Numbered from the stretch's first letter, positions 36,401 to 44,789 are shown. The stretch: DNA of 64,000 nt from Shewanella nanhaiensis (GCF_019457885.1 NZ_JAHZST010000001.1:248001-312000), one strand, 5' to 3'. The notes: generated by a model not told the origin, from the sequence alone. Translations and numbers: made by a program.

Positions 36401-36491
36401 AGAGTGGGTTACTCCCCAATGCTGAAAAATCGACCTCTTGAATCGAGGCAAAGGGACCAAATGCTGACATCACTAGCGTAAGGGGTCTCAT
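33435..36491 (-). CDS. sbcC: Exonuclease SbcCD ATPase subunit SbcC
   Basis: This SMC-like ATPase of 1018 residues works with SbcD (Rad50/Mre11 type) to open hairpins and process DNA ends. Walker A INGPTGAGKTT is at about residues 33-43. Long coiled coils rich in Gln, Ala and Leu flank a zinc hook CPVC near residue 508. The ABC signature TLSGGESFMAALSMALG and Walker B DTLFIDEGFGSLD are near the C terminus. It starts four bases inside the sbcD stop region, so the two are translationally coupled. The size agrees with E. coli SbcC (1048). Confidence 0.97.
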   Translation of the reverse strand: MRPLTLVMSAFGPFASIQEVDFSALGSNPLFLINGPTGAGKTTILDAICFALYGKTTGDEREGSQMRCDVADDNLLTEVTFSFYLGEAQYRIRRVPEQDRAKKSGEGFTVQKPEAQLYRIEQDGTEHLLVASKVSEATAEIEQLTGLDADQFRQVMVLPQGKFRELLMADSKEREKIFSQLFQTQIYRKIEDKLKQQASTIRNDVKEQRARRDGIMQNVELESDEALNNELSQLTPQLEQALASKEQAKTALIEANKQFESAKLLISDFDHQAKLQQTAALLAEQKVDIGLRQSRIENGQKAQQIKPVLEMSQSRESEMLQALSLVTQAQSAKLQSEQALTLAQTKFNTLESEESKLQKAQSEEMGLTQLRPQLQGLDNLQRELNQACINLEQAKAKGIKGKEALSALQLERATAEQQVPQLELQAAEQLNAQQALTAHQDTLERYQQWQLVAINADKTQQALLLAEEKGKQLRLDAKAKEHDFDQLQLIWHRGQVSVLAQKLNPGEPCPVCGSAEHPSPAFSEQSLPTEEQLELSKQACEAANQALNQVISDYKGLKAQLQEQVKLRDEYQSRLGEWSSHSADSLQAHQQQLQLQVNQANEATQTLTRLRLQLQDSQSRERALHSELEAEREHYHGLQNSASELQGKLEQVLRGIPEQYRSLEQLESAIAQVKQTLLAQQQIIDTIRRAHTQALEQDAAQKAALASAHSSFEQAKIQSDKSLAELSDHLSASGFKDKEALTHALLSNEELKLISDEIAQYQQSCIANQISLNQLDEKLAGQVRPELTVLEAGLTVAQTKQGEAENSWQTLQSRVTQLTQTQKQLKEADAQAKKLEDEYAIIGTLSDVANGQTGNKISLQRFVLSVLLDDVLLEASQRLQLMSKGRYRLIRKEDRAKGNKASGLELEVEDAYTSKVRPVATLSGGESFMAALSMALGLSDVVQAYAGGIKLDTLFIDEGFGSLDQDSLDLAIRTLMDLQSAGRMIGVISHVSEMKEQIGTRIDILKTALGSKTSIVLP

Positions 36492-37633
36492 GATGTGCGC
36501 TCCTGCTTATGTAGCTCATCGATGGCATCAACCATCACAGCTTGTTGCGCTTCACTCATAGGCTCACCAGATACTTGGGAGAAGAAGTCAGTAAACATGT
36601 CAAGCTCTCCCTTTTTAATCTGATCCCGTCCAATAGCAAGTTGGCTGTTATTGGCCATTAAGCCGGTTCGCTCCAGATGCAACACATTAGGGTATACCTC
36701 TCTGAGTTTACCCATGGGATCTAAAATCGCCCGCTTATCGAGTAATCTAACCATCAGGTAATCATCGCGGTTTAGATCCGCTTTCCCCTCCTCTAATAAG
36801 GTATCGAGTTCACCTTCAATAATGCGCACATCGCGCATCGCCGTTAACGGTAACAGTTCGATGCTCGCCTCCCCTTCAGCTGTCAGCTCAACTAAGGTCA
36901 CCGACTTCTTCTGGTGTTGCTCACTGAAGGAGTATTTTAAAATAGAGCCCGAGTAACGAACCTGCGGCTCCCCTTTAAACTGAGGGCCATGAAGATGACC
37001 CAGCGCCGTGTAGCTAAATGGTGTAAACAGCGAAGGTGATATTTTATCCGCGCCGCCAATACTCAAGGGACGCTCAGATTCAGACTCACTGCCACCATCA
37101 AGGAAACAGTGGCTGATCACCACTTTAGGTAGCCCTTGACTATCATGCTTATGGACCTGTTGAAGCAGCTCTACCATCGCCTGCTCATGGGTGCTCACAT
37201 CAGACTCAAACAGGTGACGTACCGTCGCAGGATCGGCATAGGGCAGACCATAAAACACCGCATCACCGCTTTTTCCTTTCAGCACTATCGGAGTCAGTGT
37301 GGGTTTAAGCGGCCCGATAATATGCAAGCCGCTCTCTCTCATCTGCCTAGAAGCAAAACCTAAACGCTCATGACCATCATGGTTGCCCGCTATCATGATC
37401 ACAGGGATCTTCAACTCATTGACTAAACGGTTCACCACCTCATCGAGCAAAGCAACCGCATTGGCAGGAGGAATTGAGCGGTCATAGATATCACCGGCGA
37501 TGATCACCCCATCGACCTCATGTGTCACTGCCAATTCGACAATTTGCGCCAGTACATGACGCTGATCTTCAAGCAAACTTTGGTTGTGAAGTTGACGGCC
37601 AATATGCCAATCGGATGTATGGATAAATTTCAT
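36488..37633 (-). CDS. sbcD: Exonuclease SbcCD nuclease subunit SbcD
   Basis: This metallophosphatase-fold nuclease has 381 residues. Its phosphoesterase motifs are all present: DWHIGR (about 8-13), GDIYD (about 47-51), GNHDG (about 103-107), VISHCF, and GHLHGP. It cleaves DNA hairpins and ends with Mn2+ when bound to SbcC, encoded directly downstream with a four-base overlap. The start MKFIHTSDWHIGR is the family's usual one. Upstream is a 625 bp non-coding stretch that contains an inverted-repeat element. Confidence 0.97.
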   Translation of the reverse strand: MKFIHTSDWHIGRQLHNQSLLEDQRHVLAQIVELAVTHEVDGVIIAGDIYDRSIPPANAVALLDEVVNRLVNELKIPVIMIAGNHDGHERLGFASRQMRESGLHIIGPLKPTLTPIVLKGKSGDAVFYGLPYADPATVRHLFESDVSTHEQAMVELLQQVHKHDSQGLPKVVISHCFLDGGSESESERPLSIGGADKISPSLFTPFSYTALGHLHGPQFKGEPQVRYSGSILKYSFSEQHQKKSVTLVELTAEGEASIELLPLTAMRDVRIIEGELDTLLEEGKADLNRDDYLMVRLLDKRAILDPMGKLREVYPNVLHLERTGLMANNSQLAIGRDQIKKGELDMFTDFFSQVSGEPMSEAQQAVMVDAIDELHKQERTS

Positions 37634-37695
37634 GCTTTCTCGTTTAACAATGAGGGGGAATACGCGAGAGTGTCAAAATAGACTTCCGTTTCGAT

Positions 37696-37962
37696 TATAC
37701 CCAAGCTACCTCAAGGTGCTCGTTTCAGAGCTCCCGTAGGATAGCTGAACAAGGCAGTGATTGAGGAGAATGGTTATTCCCTTGTTGATATCACTAACGC
37801 AATGCAGCGATTCTACGGGAACTCCCGAAGGGCATAGCGAGAAGCAACATTTTTCTGTGTTATGAAATATTGAATTAGAATAACTAGTCCTACTATTTCA
37901 TGCCTTGAACTCTGTCACTTCTCGACATGCTGAATTCTGCACCCTGAAGTTGTTTGGGTATA
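37696..37962. mobile_element. MITE-like element with terminal inverted repeats
   Basis: The ends carry imperfect inverted repeats of about 25 bases: TATACCCAAGCTACCTCAAG at the left and, on the opposite strand at the right, TATACCCAAACAACTTCAGG, both continuing to GGTGC. Inside is a second pair of arms: GAGCTCCCGTAGGATAGCTG, and the complement of the stretch around 37,810-37,830 (GAGTTCCCGTAGAATCGCTG), matching at 17 of 20. There is no transposase or long reading frame, so it is a non-autonomous element or a REP-like palindromic unit. No clear target duplication is visible beyond a possible TA. Confidence 0.65.
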
Positions 37963-38258
37963 GTAAGAAAACTCACCCTTTTTAACAAGAACAAAGAACT
38001 GCGGAGATAACAAGTTTAAAGCCTCTTGGTGAATTCATTGACCCAAATTTCAATCATAAAGTGTTATAAGCTTTCATTCTAAACTCATGCTTGTCTAAAT
38101 AATGATTACACATATGTTCATTAATCCTGCTATTTGTTGACAAAACCTTGATGAGATCGAAATTAGTCACTAAAAAGTAAGAAAATGGGTGCGTTTATCA
38201 CTGAGAATTGATACTACAGGCATTCACAAGTCATTATGGTTTTCAGGTATTTGGTGTT
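37963..38258. other. Upstream region of avtA
   Basis: About 300 bp of AT-rich DNA between the inverted-repeat element and avtA. It has no credible gene. An open frame continues into it from avtA but lacks a start supported by a ribosome-binding site. Confidence 0.45.
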
Positions 38259-39518
38259 ATGCAGTTTTCTAAGTTTGGTGAAAAGTTTAATCGTTACTCA
38301 GGTATTACCCGTTTAATGGATGATCTCAATAAGGGGCTGCGAACTCCGGGTGCCATTATGCTAGGTGGCGGTAACCCAGGTGCGATCCCTGAAATGCTGG
38401 ATTACTTTCATCAAGCAACTGCCGATATGTTAGAAAATGGCGAGCTGGTATCAGCCTTAGGCAACTACGATGGCCCCCAAGGAAAGAATACATTTCTTAC
38501 CGCACTCGCAGCACTTCTAAAAGAGCAATATGGTTGGGATATTAGCGAGAAAAATATTAGCCTGACTAACGGCAGCCAAAGCGCTTTTTTCTACCTGTTT
38601 AATCTATTGGCGGGAAAACAGATCGATGGCAGCCATAAAAAGATCCTTCTGCCACTCGCCCCCGAATATATTGGCTACAGTGATGCCGGACTCGATGAAG
38701 ATATTTTTATCTCCTACCGACCTGAAATCGAACACTTAGATAACCGTATGTTCAAATACCACGTGGATTTTGAGCACCTTGAAGTTGATGATTCAGTGGC
38801 CGCTATCTGCGTCTCGAGACCAACAAACCCGACTGGCAACGTGCTGACCGACACAGAGATATTTAAACTCGATAAACTTGCTCAGGACAATGGCATCCCC
38901 CTAATCATCGATAACGCTTACGGTACTCCCTTCCCTAATATTATATTTGAGGAGGTGACGCCATTTTGGAATAAGAACACCATACTTTGCATGAGCCTGT
39001 CTAAACTTGGGTTACCTGGCGTTCGCTGCGGGATCGTGATTGCCAATGAAGAGATCACTCAAGCACTGACCAATTTAAATGGAATTATTAGCCTCGCACC
39101 CGGTGGCTTTGGCCCCGCTATCGCCAAACATATGATTGACTCTGGGGACCTGTTGCGACTAAGCGAGTCTGTCATTAAGCCTTTTTACCAAGACAGAGCC
39201 AAGTTTGCCGTCTCTTTACTGCAAGAATCTATCACAGATAACCGTTTTAAAATCCACAAGCCAGAAGGCGCTATCTTCCTCTGGTTATGGTTTGATGAGC
39301 TGCCAATCTCAACCATGGAGCTCTATGAGCGATTAAAAGCGAGAGGTGTGTTGATAGTTCCCGGTGATTATTTCTTCTTTGGTCAGAAAGAGCAATCAGA
39401 GGAGAAGTGGGATCACAGTCATCAATGCCTGCGCATGAACTATGTTCAAGATGAAGCCAAGATGCGAGATGGGATTGCGATTATCGCAGAAGAGGTAATA
39501 AAGGCTTACTCTGCATAA
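38259..39518 (+). CDS. avtA: Valine-pyruvate aminotransferase
   Basis: This is a PLP-dependent class I/II aminotransferase (transaminase C) that makes alanine and 2-ketoisovalerate from valine and pyruvate, or the reverse. Its 419 residues compare with 417 in E. coli AvtA, and the N terminus MQFSKFGEKFNRYSGI is close to that protein. The PLP lysine is Lys249 in SLSKLGLPGVRCG; the aspartate partner lies in IIDNAYGTP. I choose the ATG at the family's start instead of an upstream TTG 17 codons earlier. It is monocistronic, with a terminator after it. Confidence 0.93.
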   Translation: MQFSKFGEKFNRYSGITRLMDDLNKGLRTPGAIMLGGGNPGAIPEMLDYFHQATADMLENGELVSALGNYDGPQGKNTFLTALAALLKEQYGWDISEKNISLTNGSQSAFFYLFNLLAGKQIDGSHKKILLPLAPEYIGYSDAGLDEDIFISYRPEIEHLDNRMFKYHVDFEHLEVDDSVAAICVSRPTNPTGNVLTDTEIFKLDKLAQDNGIPLIIDNAYGTPFPNIIFEEVTPFWNKNTILCMSLSKLGLPGVRCGIVIANEEITQALTNLNGIISLAPGGFGPAIAKHMIDSGDLLRLSESVIKPFYQDRAKFAVSLLQESITDNRFKIHKPEGAIFLWLWFDELPISTMELYERLKARGVLIVPGDYFFFGQKEQSEEKWDHSHQCLRMNYVQDEAKMRDGIAIIAEEVIKAYSA

Positions 39519-39533
39519 TCCCTCTTTACTGGA

Positions 39534-39585
39534 GTAAACTTGGCTAAGCTCCTATGAGAAAGCCAAGTTTACCTTATAATTTTTC
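39534..39585. terminator. Terminator between avtA and the CHMI gene
   Basis: Twelve-base perfect stem GTAAACTTGGCT / AGCCAAGTTTAC with a 15-base loop, followed by TTATAATTTTT. It lies between convergent genes. Confidence 0.75.
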
Positions 39586-39613
39586 CCCGTATAAATTCAA
39601 TTAATAGAGGAGC

Positions 39614-39985
39614 CTATTGACTAATAAGATTATCTTCCATGCCTTGTAATTTATCCCCCTCGACAAGATGAATATCTGTCATATAGTTCGCTGAGTTATA
39701 TTCAATACTCAGTGAAAAATACAGACTTTGTTTAAACAGTTTCTTTATTCCTTCTGATATCTTTTCACTTAATATATGAGTGAACGCTTGGTTGCGATGA
39801 GGCTTAGTTAACAAGGATATAACGATAAGTATATGAGGGTATTTATATTGACTACATGGATAAGCTCTTGATTTGCATTCTCCTGCACTCGTATCCATAT
39901 CATTAATAATTTTTTCTACAACATCAAAAATATGGCTAGTTTCTATATCCACATTATCAGAGTACTTTATTTCAACATGAGGCAT
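39614..39985 (-). CDS. 5-carboxymethyl-2-hydroxymuconate isomerase-like protein
   Basis: This 123-residue protein begins MPHVEIKYSDN, the CHMI/tautomerase N terminus in which Pro2 (after removal of Met) is the catalytic base in related enzymes. The remainder matches the CHMI family in length and pattern (HILIVISLLTKPHRNQAFTH). AAGGAA upstream supports this start rather than one six codons earlier. No other homoprotocatechuate-pathway gene is near, so the real substrate may differ. Base composition is more AT-rich than in its neighbours, which hints at acquisition or relaxed constraint. Confidence 0.78.
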   Translation of the reverse strand: MPHVEIKYSDNVDIETSHIFDVVEKIINDMDTSAGECKSRAYPCSQYKYPHILIVISLLTKPHRNQAFTHILSEKISEGIKKLFKQSLYFSLSIEYNSANYMTDIHLVEGDKLQGMEDNLISQ

Positions 39986-40114
39986 ATATTTTCCTTTTTG
40001 CATAAGAGTTTATATTCAAAAATACTTTGTCACTTAATTAATCTGCATACGAGTAATTCAAAAAACGACGAATCAAGTCCTCCTCTAAAAGTCACCAATA
40101 TTGATACTATTTAT

Positions 40115-40894
40115 CTAAATCCAAGCAAACAAATCATACTGATTTGAAAGTAACTTAACACTCATGGCTACTGACATAGTAACCACTAGAGGTTTGATGA
40201 TTTTTGTGCCTTTAGTCAGTACCATTTTAGAGCCTAGTGTCGCACCAATAGCTTGGCCCACAAGCATGATCCCACCTAAGAGCCAGAATACTTTGCCGCC
40301 TAGGGCAAAGAAGATAAGAGATGCAATATTGGTAGAGAAGTTGAGCACCTTAGCATGAGCAGTCGCCTTCGCCAGTCCATAGCCAGCTAAAGAGACAAAC
40401 GCGAGAGCAAAGAAACTGCCAGTTCCTGGTCCAAAAAAACCATCATAGAGACCAACTCCAAGTGCGGCTGTTAAGGCAAATAGACCAGGACCGAACACTT
40501 GGTGCTTGTCATCTTCACTGATTTTTTTTGAAAACAGAAAGTAACCACCTATTGCCAACATAAGAAATGGCAGTAGCACCTCTAAAAATGCAGTATCTAT
40601 CTGCTGCACAGCGATAGTGCCGATGGCTGAGCCGATAAAGGCACACAGTATCGCTAACTTCATGTCGCTGAGTTTCACCATACCTTTGCGGATGAAATAG
40701 AGGCTGGCAAAAAAACTACCACCACAGGCCTGTAGTTTGTTGGTGGCCAAAGCCGCCGTAGGAGGCAGGCCCGCCCACATCAATGCTGGAATGGTTAACA
40801 GACCACCGCCACCGGCAATGGAGTCGATAAAACCTGCCAATACGGCAACAGCAAACAAGATTGCAACCAGCTCATAGGAGAGTTCAAAGCCCAT
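40115..40894 (-). CDS. TSUP (TauE/SafE) family membrane permease
   Basis: This 259-residue inner-membrane protein has about eight hydrophobic segments. The first region, LAGFIDSIAGGGGLLTIPAL, carries the glycine-rich motif of TauE/SafE permeases, and a second such repeat is GLYDGFFGPGTGSFFALAF. Members export or import sulfite, sulfoacetate and other small organic anions; the substrate here is not known. The gene diverges from a LysR-type regulator 138 bp away, which probably controls it. Confidence 0.9.
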   Translation of the reverse strand: MGFELSYELVAILFAVAVLAGFIDSIAGGGGLLTIPALMWAGLPPTAALATNKLQACGGSFFASLYFIRKGMVKLSDMKLAILCAFIGSAIGTIAVQQIDTAFLEVLLPFLMLAIGGYFLFSKKISEDDKHQVFGPGLFALTAALGVGLYDGFFGPGTGSFFALAFVSLAGYGLAKATAHAKVLNFSTNIASLIFFALGGKVFWLLGGIMLVGQAIGATLGSKMVLTKGTKIIKPLVVTMSVAMSVKLLSNQYDLFAWI

Positions 40895-41032
40895 AAAAAA
40901 TGCATCTCTAATAGAGTAATAAAAGTGAGCTCATTAGACTTGGTTTGCGCTGAGATCGCAAAGGAGTTATTCTCATTTTAAAGTGAGATTTTCTCACATA
41001 TAGCGTATAAATAATCGGATTGGACACAGCAG

Positions 41033-41923
41033 ATGCACACAGAGTTTCCGCCACTGAATGCACTTCTTGCCTTTGAGTCAGCGTCAAGGCATTTGAGTTT
41101 TTCGCACGCTGCCGATGAGCTCTTTGTCACCCATGGTGCCATAAGTAAACAGATTAAGGCGCTGGAGAGTTATCTCGGTACTCCGCTTTTTCTTCGCCAA
41201 CATAGAAAGTTAGCACTCACTGATGATGCCAAACGATACTTGCCACAAATTCAGGCTGCTTTGCAGACCATTAAAACAGCAACAGATGAGATAAAATCAC
41301 ATCAGATGCAATCACAGACCTTATCAATTAATGTACTACCTAGCCTTACCATCAACTGGTTGATCCCACGTATGGAGGAGTTTAAAAAGCGCTATCCTCA
41401 TCTTTATGTTGATCTCTCTATCGGTGATTTTACGGTTAATTTTGAGCAGAGCCGCTGCGATATCGCCATCAGAAGTGCAACCCAAGCTCCAAAAGAGGTT
41501 AACTACCTCAAATTAATGGATGAAGATCTCTGTTTGGTTTGCGCACCCTTGCTGATGAAAGAGCTTCACAGCTTAGATGACATTAACAAGATGACACTAC
41601 TGAAGCACACAACGCGCCCTGAACTTTGGCCCTACTGGGCAGACAAAGTCGGTTTAACCTTAACCACTGAAAAGAAGTTTGGTATGGAGCACTTCTACAT
41701 GCTGAGCCAAGCAGCAGTAAGCGGAATGGGACTTGCGCTCATTCCACGTTTTTTTATTGAAAAAGAGCTAGCCGATGGTAGCCTAGTGATCCCCTTTGAC
41801 GAAGGCTTTACGAGTCCATATACCTATTATGTGATCACGCCGAAGTCACAGAATTTGCCTCTTAAAGCACAGGCTTTTATCGATTGGTTGTTGGAGATAT
41901 TCGCCCCTTATCGCAGTGTCTAA
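41033..41923 (+). CDS. LysR-family transcriptional regulator (GcvA-like)
   Basis: This 296-residue LysR-type regulator has an N-terminal winged helix-turn-helix (about residues 8-65, LNALLAFESASRHLSFSHAA, HGAISKQIKALE) and a C-terminal type 2 periplasmic-binding-like domain (about 95-290). The sequence resembles the GcvA/AmpR subgroup (PPLNALLAFESASRHLS). It diverges from the TSUP permease gene, a common layout for LysR regulators of one adjacent target. The effector is not known. Confidence 0.92.
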   Translation: MHTEFPPLNALLAFESASRHLSFSHAADELFVTHGAISKQIKALESYLGTPLFLRQHRKLALTDDAKRYLPQIQAALQTIKTATDEIKSHQMQSQTLSINVLPSLTINWLIPRMEEFKKRYPHLYVDLSIGDFTVNFEQSRCDIAIRSATQAPKEVNYLKLMDEDLCLVCAPLLMKELHSLDDINKMTLLKHTTRPELWPYWADKVGLTLTTEKKFGMEHFYMLSQAAVSGMGLALIPRFFIEKELADGSLVIPFDEGFTSPYTYYVITPKSQNLPLKAQAFIDWLLEIFAPYRSV

Positions 41924-41953
41924 AACCAATCAGTATAAGTTTGTCACCATAAA

Positions 41954-41980
41954 AAAAGGAGACTCAAATGGCCTCCTTTT
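41954..41980. terminator. Terminator between LysR gene and the NERD gene
   Basis: AAAAGGAG / CTCCTTTT stem with an 11-base loop lies between convergent genes, A-run on the left and T-run on the right. Confidence 0.75.
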
Positions 41981-42004
41981 CAATATCTTTTGCAATCAAG
42001 CCTC

Positions 42005-43975
42005 TTAAACTAAGCTGTCGACCACATCGAAATCTTCAAGGTAATTAGCCCCAGGGACAGCATCAAACTCAAAGTTTAAGACCTTCATGCAAGTATCGAA
42101 GGTTTTTTCACCAAACCACTCTTTATCGAAAGAGTTCAATGCGTGGATAATGCCAGCTTGTCCTCCATCTCCTTGCAAGTTTAGCGGCGTTAAGGTGGCG
42201 ATAAAGCTCGCGACTAGCCCATAGAGATCTTTCTCCGCATCCCCCTCTGCCGCCCACAGTAGAGGGTCGGCATACTGACTTGCGTAATGGCTTGTGGCAA
42301 TATCCAGCCCAATCCCAAAGTTAACCAATATCGCTTTTTCTTGATTACATATGATGTTCTTCGGACAGATGGCACCATGATAGATATCCATCTGATGCAT
42401 ATACTGCAAGGCCGACAGTAGTTGAGTAAACCACATCACAGGTTGACCTAACTCAATATTGGTTAGCTCATCAAGTGACACCCCATACTCCCATGCTCTG
42501 GCAATAAACAGCTCCTCACTTTGAGGAAGTTGCCCAAACGCCAGCACCTTTTCAACATGAGGATGGTGCAGTTTAGAGAGGCTCCGATATAAGCTACTTA
42601 AGGTTGGCCATTTGGCCTCCACTTTACTGTAAACCGAAACACCACAATTAAATTGACCTTGAATGTGGGTCGCTCGCCAAAACTGGCTCGTTTGAGTAGC
42701 CGCAATAAACTGCTCGAGTCGATAATGATGATCTATAATGGCGCCCACTGTGATATCTAGTTTTTCAGGCAAGGTATCACATACACCGTTATCAATTAGA
42801 GCTGAAAGGTCACACCTTAAACCATCAACATCTAAGGTTTCCCCTTTTGCTGCTTGCTGATACCACTGGTAGATACGTGGCTGATTAGTTTGCAAAGCTA
42901 GGTGTAGGAACCCTTCTGCATAGGCTTTTATATCTTCATTATCGGTAAGGTTGTCCTTAATATCGATAAATTCAACGTCACCGAGATCTGAGACGAATAA
43001 ACAGTTACTTGTCCAACCGCCTACCGTATAACCACGTCGATGGATCTGCTGTAATCCTGAAACTGAACGTCTTAAGATCTCAAGCAGTTGATAGGTTGTT
43101 AGGCTGTCAATTTCAAGCACGTTTAGCGGCACACCACGGGGCATGCGGATAGGAAGCACTAACTGCTCACCGTCTTGAATTAATGGCGCACAATAGGGTA
43201 CACCGCTGCAGCCAGTTAATGCTTGAAGTCGCTTAAACTCATCTCTTAACTGCTGCTCGTGTGTTAATGATTGCTCTTGATCGGCAAACTGAGTCGGGAT
43301 CAGTATTTTTAGCAGCCAAGGTGCGGTCCAATCACCTGGGTTGTACTCCGCTTGCCACACCTCTAAGCCACTTTGAATAAACAAACATTTGAGCTTAGTG
43401 AAGTCTTGTATCTTGTTATTGCGCTGCTCAACCAGTGCCACCTGTCCTATGGTTTGTAGCACGAGCTCTTTCTGCTCATCTGTCACTTGGTGACTTCGGG
43501 GCGCGGTAAGTCCCCACTCTTTAGTTAGTGCAGCAACTATCTGTTTAGGCGTGTAGATACTTAATGAACCCTGCTGCTTCTCAAGTTCAATCTCTTCACC
43601 TTTTCGGCCTGTTACAAACACCATACCTTGACACCAAGGGGCATAAACACCAATTGGAATGGTATGCTTGACGTTTCCAGCAAGGACACGGGCGACATAG
43701 TTCGCTTTGGCTAAGCTATTATCGACTTCACGTCCATCGAGCGACCAGGCGTGTAACCCCGCATCTAAACGGCCAATATAGCCCTTAACATCGACAACAT
43801 AGACACCCCACTCACCTATTACCAGCGCATCGACCTCCATGGCTTGACCAGACTTTGTCGGGATCTCCACATTGGTCAGCAAGATGTAATTTTCCGGAAG
43901 CTCATCAGCCAGAAGCGAAAACGCCCATCGCTCAGCATCATTAACAGGTGTACCAAAACTTATCTGCTTTGCCAT
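42005..43975 (-). CDS. NERD-domain protein with two degenerate protein-kinase-like regions
   Basis: This 656-residue protein starts with a NERD (nuclease-related) domain at about residues 8-115. Its putative active-site residues are present: the E47/D49 of EVDALVIG and D62/K64 of VDVKGY. It is followed by a kinase-like region (about 195-400; possible Lys223 in LLKILIP, and HRRGYTVGGWTSNCLF where the catalytic loop should be). A second kinase-like region spans about 415-645, with catalytic loop YHGAICPKN and DFG replaced by NFG (552-554). In both, the catalytic aspartate is missing, so they are probably pseudokinases. The start at MAKQ is supported by GGAGAAGAGA. NERD plus kinase is known in PglW of phage-defence systems. 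Confidence 0.85.
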   Translation of the reverse strand: MAKQISFGTPVNDAERWAFSLLADELPENYILLTNVEIPTKSGQAMEVDALVIGEWGVYVVDVKGYIGRLDAGLHAWSLDGREVDNSLAKANYVARVLAGNVKHTIPIGVYAPWCQGMVFVTGRKGEEIELEKQQGSLSIYTPKQIVAALTKEWGLTAPRSHQVTDEQKELVLQTIGQVALVEQRNNKIQDFTKLKCLFIQSGLEVWQAEYNPGDWTAPWLLKILIPTQFADQEQSLTHEQQLRDEFKRLQALTGCSGVPYCAPLIQDGEQLVLPIRMPRGVPLNVLEIDSLTTYQLLEILRRSVSGLQQIHRRGYTVGGWTSNCLFVSDLGDVEFIDIKDNLTDNEDIKAYAEGFLHLALQTNQPRIYQWYQQAAKGETLDVDGLRCDLSALIDNGVCDTLPEKLDITVGAIIDHHYRLEQFIAATQTSQFWRATHIQGQFNCGVSVYSKVEAKWPTLSSLYRSLSKLHHPHVEKVLAFGQLPQSEELFIARAWEYGVSLDELTNIELGQPVMWFTQLLSALQYMHQMDIYHGAICPKNIICNQEKAILVNFGIGLDIATSHYASQYADPLLWAAEGDAEKDLYGLVASFIATLTPLNLQGDGGQAGIIHALNSFDKEWFGEKTFDTCMKVLNFEFDAVPGANYLEDFDVVDSLV

Positions 43976-44029
43976 TCTCTTCTCCATCTGTGGCAATTAA
44001 TTTTTGTGTCTAATAATGAATTACAGGCA

Positions 44030-44056
44030 TAAAAAAAGCCACTAAAATAGCGGCTT
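44030..44056 (-). terminator. Terminator of rraB
   Basis: On the minus strand AAGCCGCTA / TAGTGGCTT (one mismatch) with a 3-base loop is followed by a long run of T. It separates rraB from the NERD gene. Confidence 0.8.
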
Positions 44057-44144
44057 AATACAAATATCAGTCATTTATTGCTTAGCTTGAAAGTCCAATC
44101 ATACACCACACAGTGGCTAACAATTGAAATGCTCAACAGAGTGA

Positions 44145-44531
44145 TTAATGCTTACAGCTGTCGCTGCACTCATGTTCATCATCGGCAAACTCATCGTCGC
44201 CCTCTTGATGCTGCATCACCCCCCAGCCATCGGTTGCACCACCAAACTCTTCGGCAAAGCCATTTAGCTGTAGCTCTTGATCGACAATGGCTTGGTACTC
44301 AGGAACCATCTTGATGCAAACTATCAGCTCCCACTTACCTAGCTCATCATTTAAATGAAGCTCCATCTCACCTTCAAGATCTGAACCTGCCAACTCCTCA
44401 GTGGCCGACTCCGCATCCCTTTGGTCTTCAAAGACAAGAAAGAAATCGACATCAAGCTGCTTAGACAGATCGATACCAGCTTCGCTCATTGCGGCAAGCA
44501 TTTTGCCGTTATCATCATCTGGAAATTGCAT
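44145..44531 (-). CDS. rraB: Ribonuclease E inhibitor RraB-like protein
   Basis: This acidic protein of 128 residues contains the DUF695/RraB-type pattern: FPDDDNGKMLAAMSEAGIDL, DVDFFLVFEDQRDAESA, and a C-terminal FGGATDGWGVMQH in place of the E. coli FDVEYDGWGTY. It ends in an acidic tail with a Cys/His pattern (HECSDSCKH). RraB binds RNase E and changes which RNAs the degradosome processes. The match is good although the E. coli protein is a little longer. It is followed by an intrinsic terminator. The ybcJ-like gene lies 25 bp upstream and may be co-transcribed. Confidence 0.85.
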   Translation of the reverse strand: MQFPDDDNGKMLAAMSEAGIDLSKQLDVDFFLVFEDQRDAESATEELAGSDLEGEMELHLNDELGKWELIVCIKMVPEYQAIVDQELQLNGFAEEFGGATDGWGVMQHQEGDDEFADDEHECSDSCKH

Positions 44532-44555
44532 TATTTACTCCATCTAAAATCAAAA

Positions 44556-44789
44556 CTAAGGGGCTACTACGATTTGAACTGACTCACCATTAAAGGCTAC
44601 CACTTCACCCGCTCTGACCTTCTTACGCTTACGGGTCTCAACCACACCGTCAACCGTCACCATGCCTTCACCGATAACGAACTTAGCTTCTCCGCCACCA
44701 CCAATCATAGATTGGACTTTTAATACCTTATAGAGTTCGATGTACTCTTCACCTGGCAATAGTGCCAAGGTTTCAATTTGTGCTGTCAC
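44556..44789 (-). CDS. ybcJ: S4-domain RNA-binding protein, YbcJ-like
   Basis: This 77-residue protein consists of an S4 RNA-binding domain: YIELYKVLKVQSMIGGGGEA followed by GMVTVDGVVETRKRKKVRAGEVV, the pattern of E. coli YbcJ. Such small S4 proteins probably bind structured RNA, perhaps the ribosome, but the target is not known. The rraB gene follows 25 bp downstream on the same strand, which may reflect shared involvement in RNA metabolism. Confidence 0.85.
   Translation of the reverse strand: MTAQIETLALLPGEEYIELYKVLKVQSMIGGGGEAKFVIGEGMVTVDGVVETRKRKKVRAGEVVAFNGESVQIVVAP

Noticed and set aside
42005-43975. Assignment of the NERD protein as an active defence kinase such as PglW
   Set aside because: Both kinase-like parts lack the catalytic aspartate, the protein is about half the length of PglW, and no other BREX gene is nearby.
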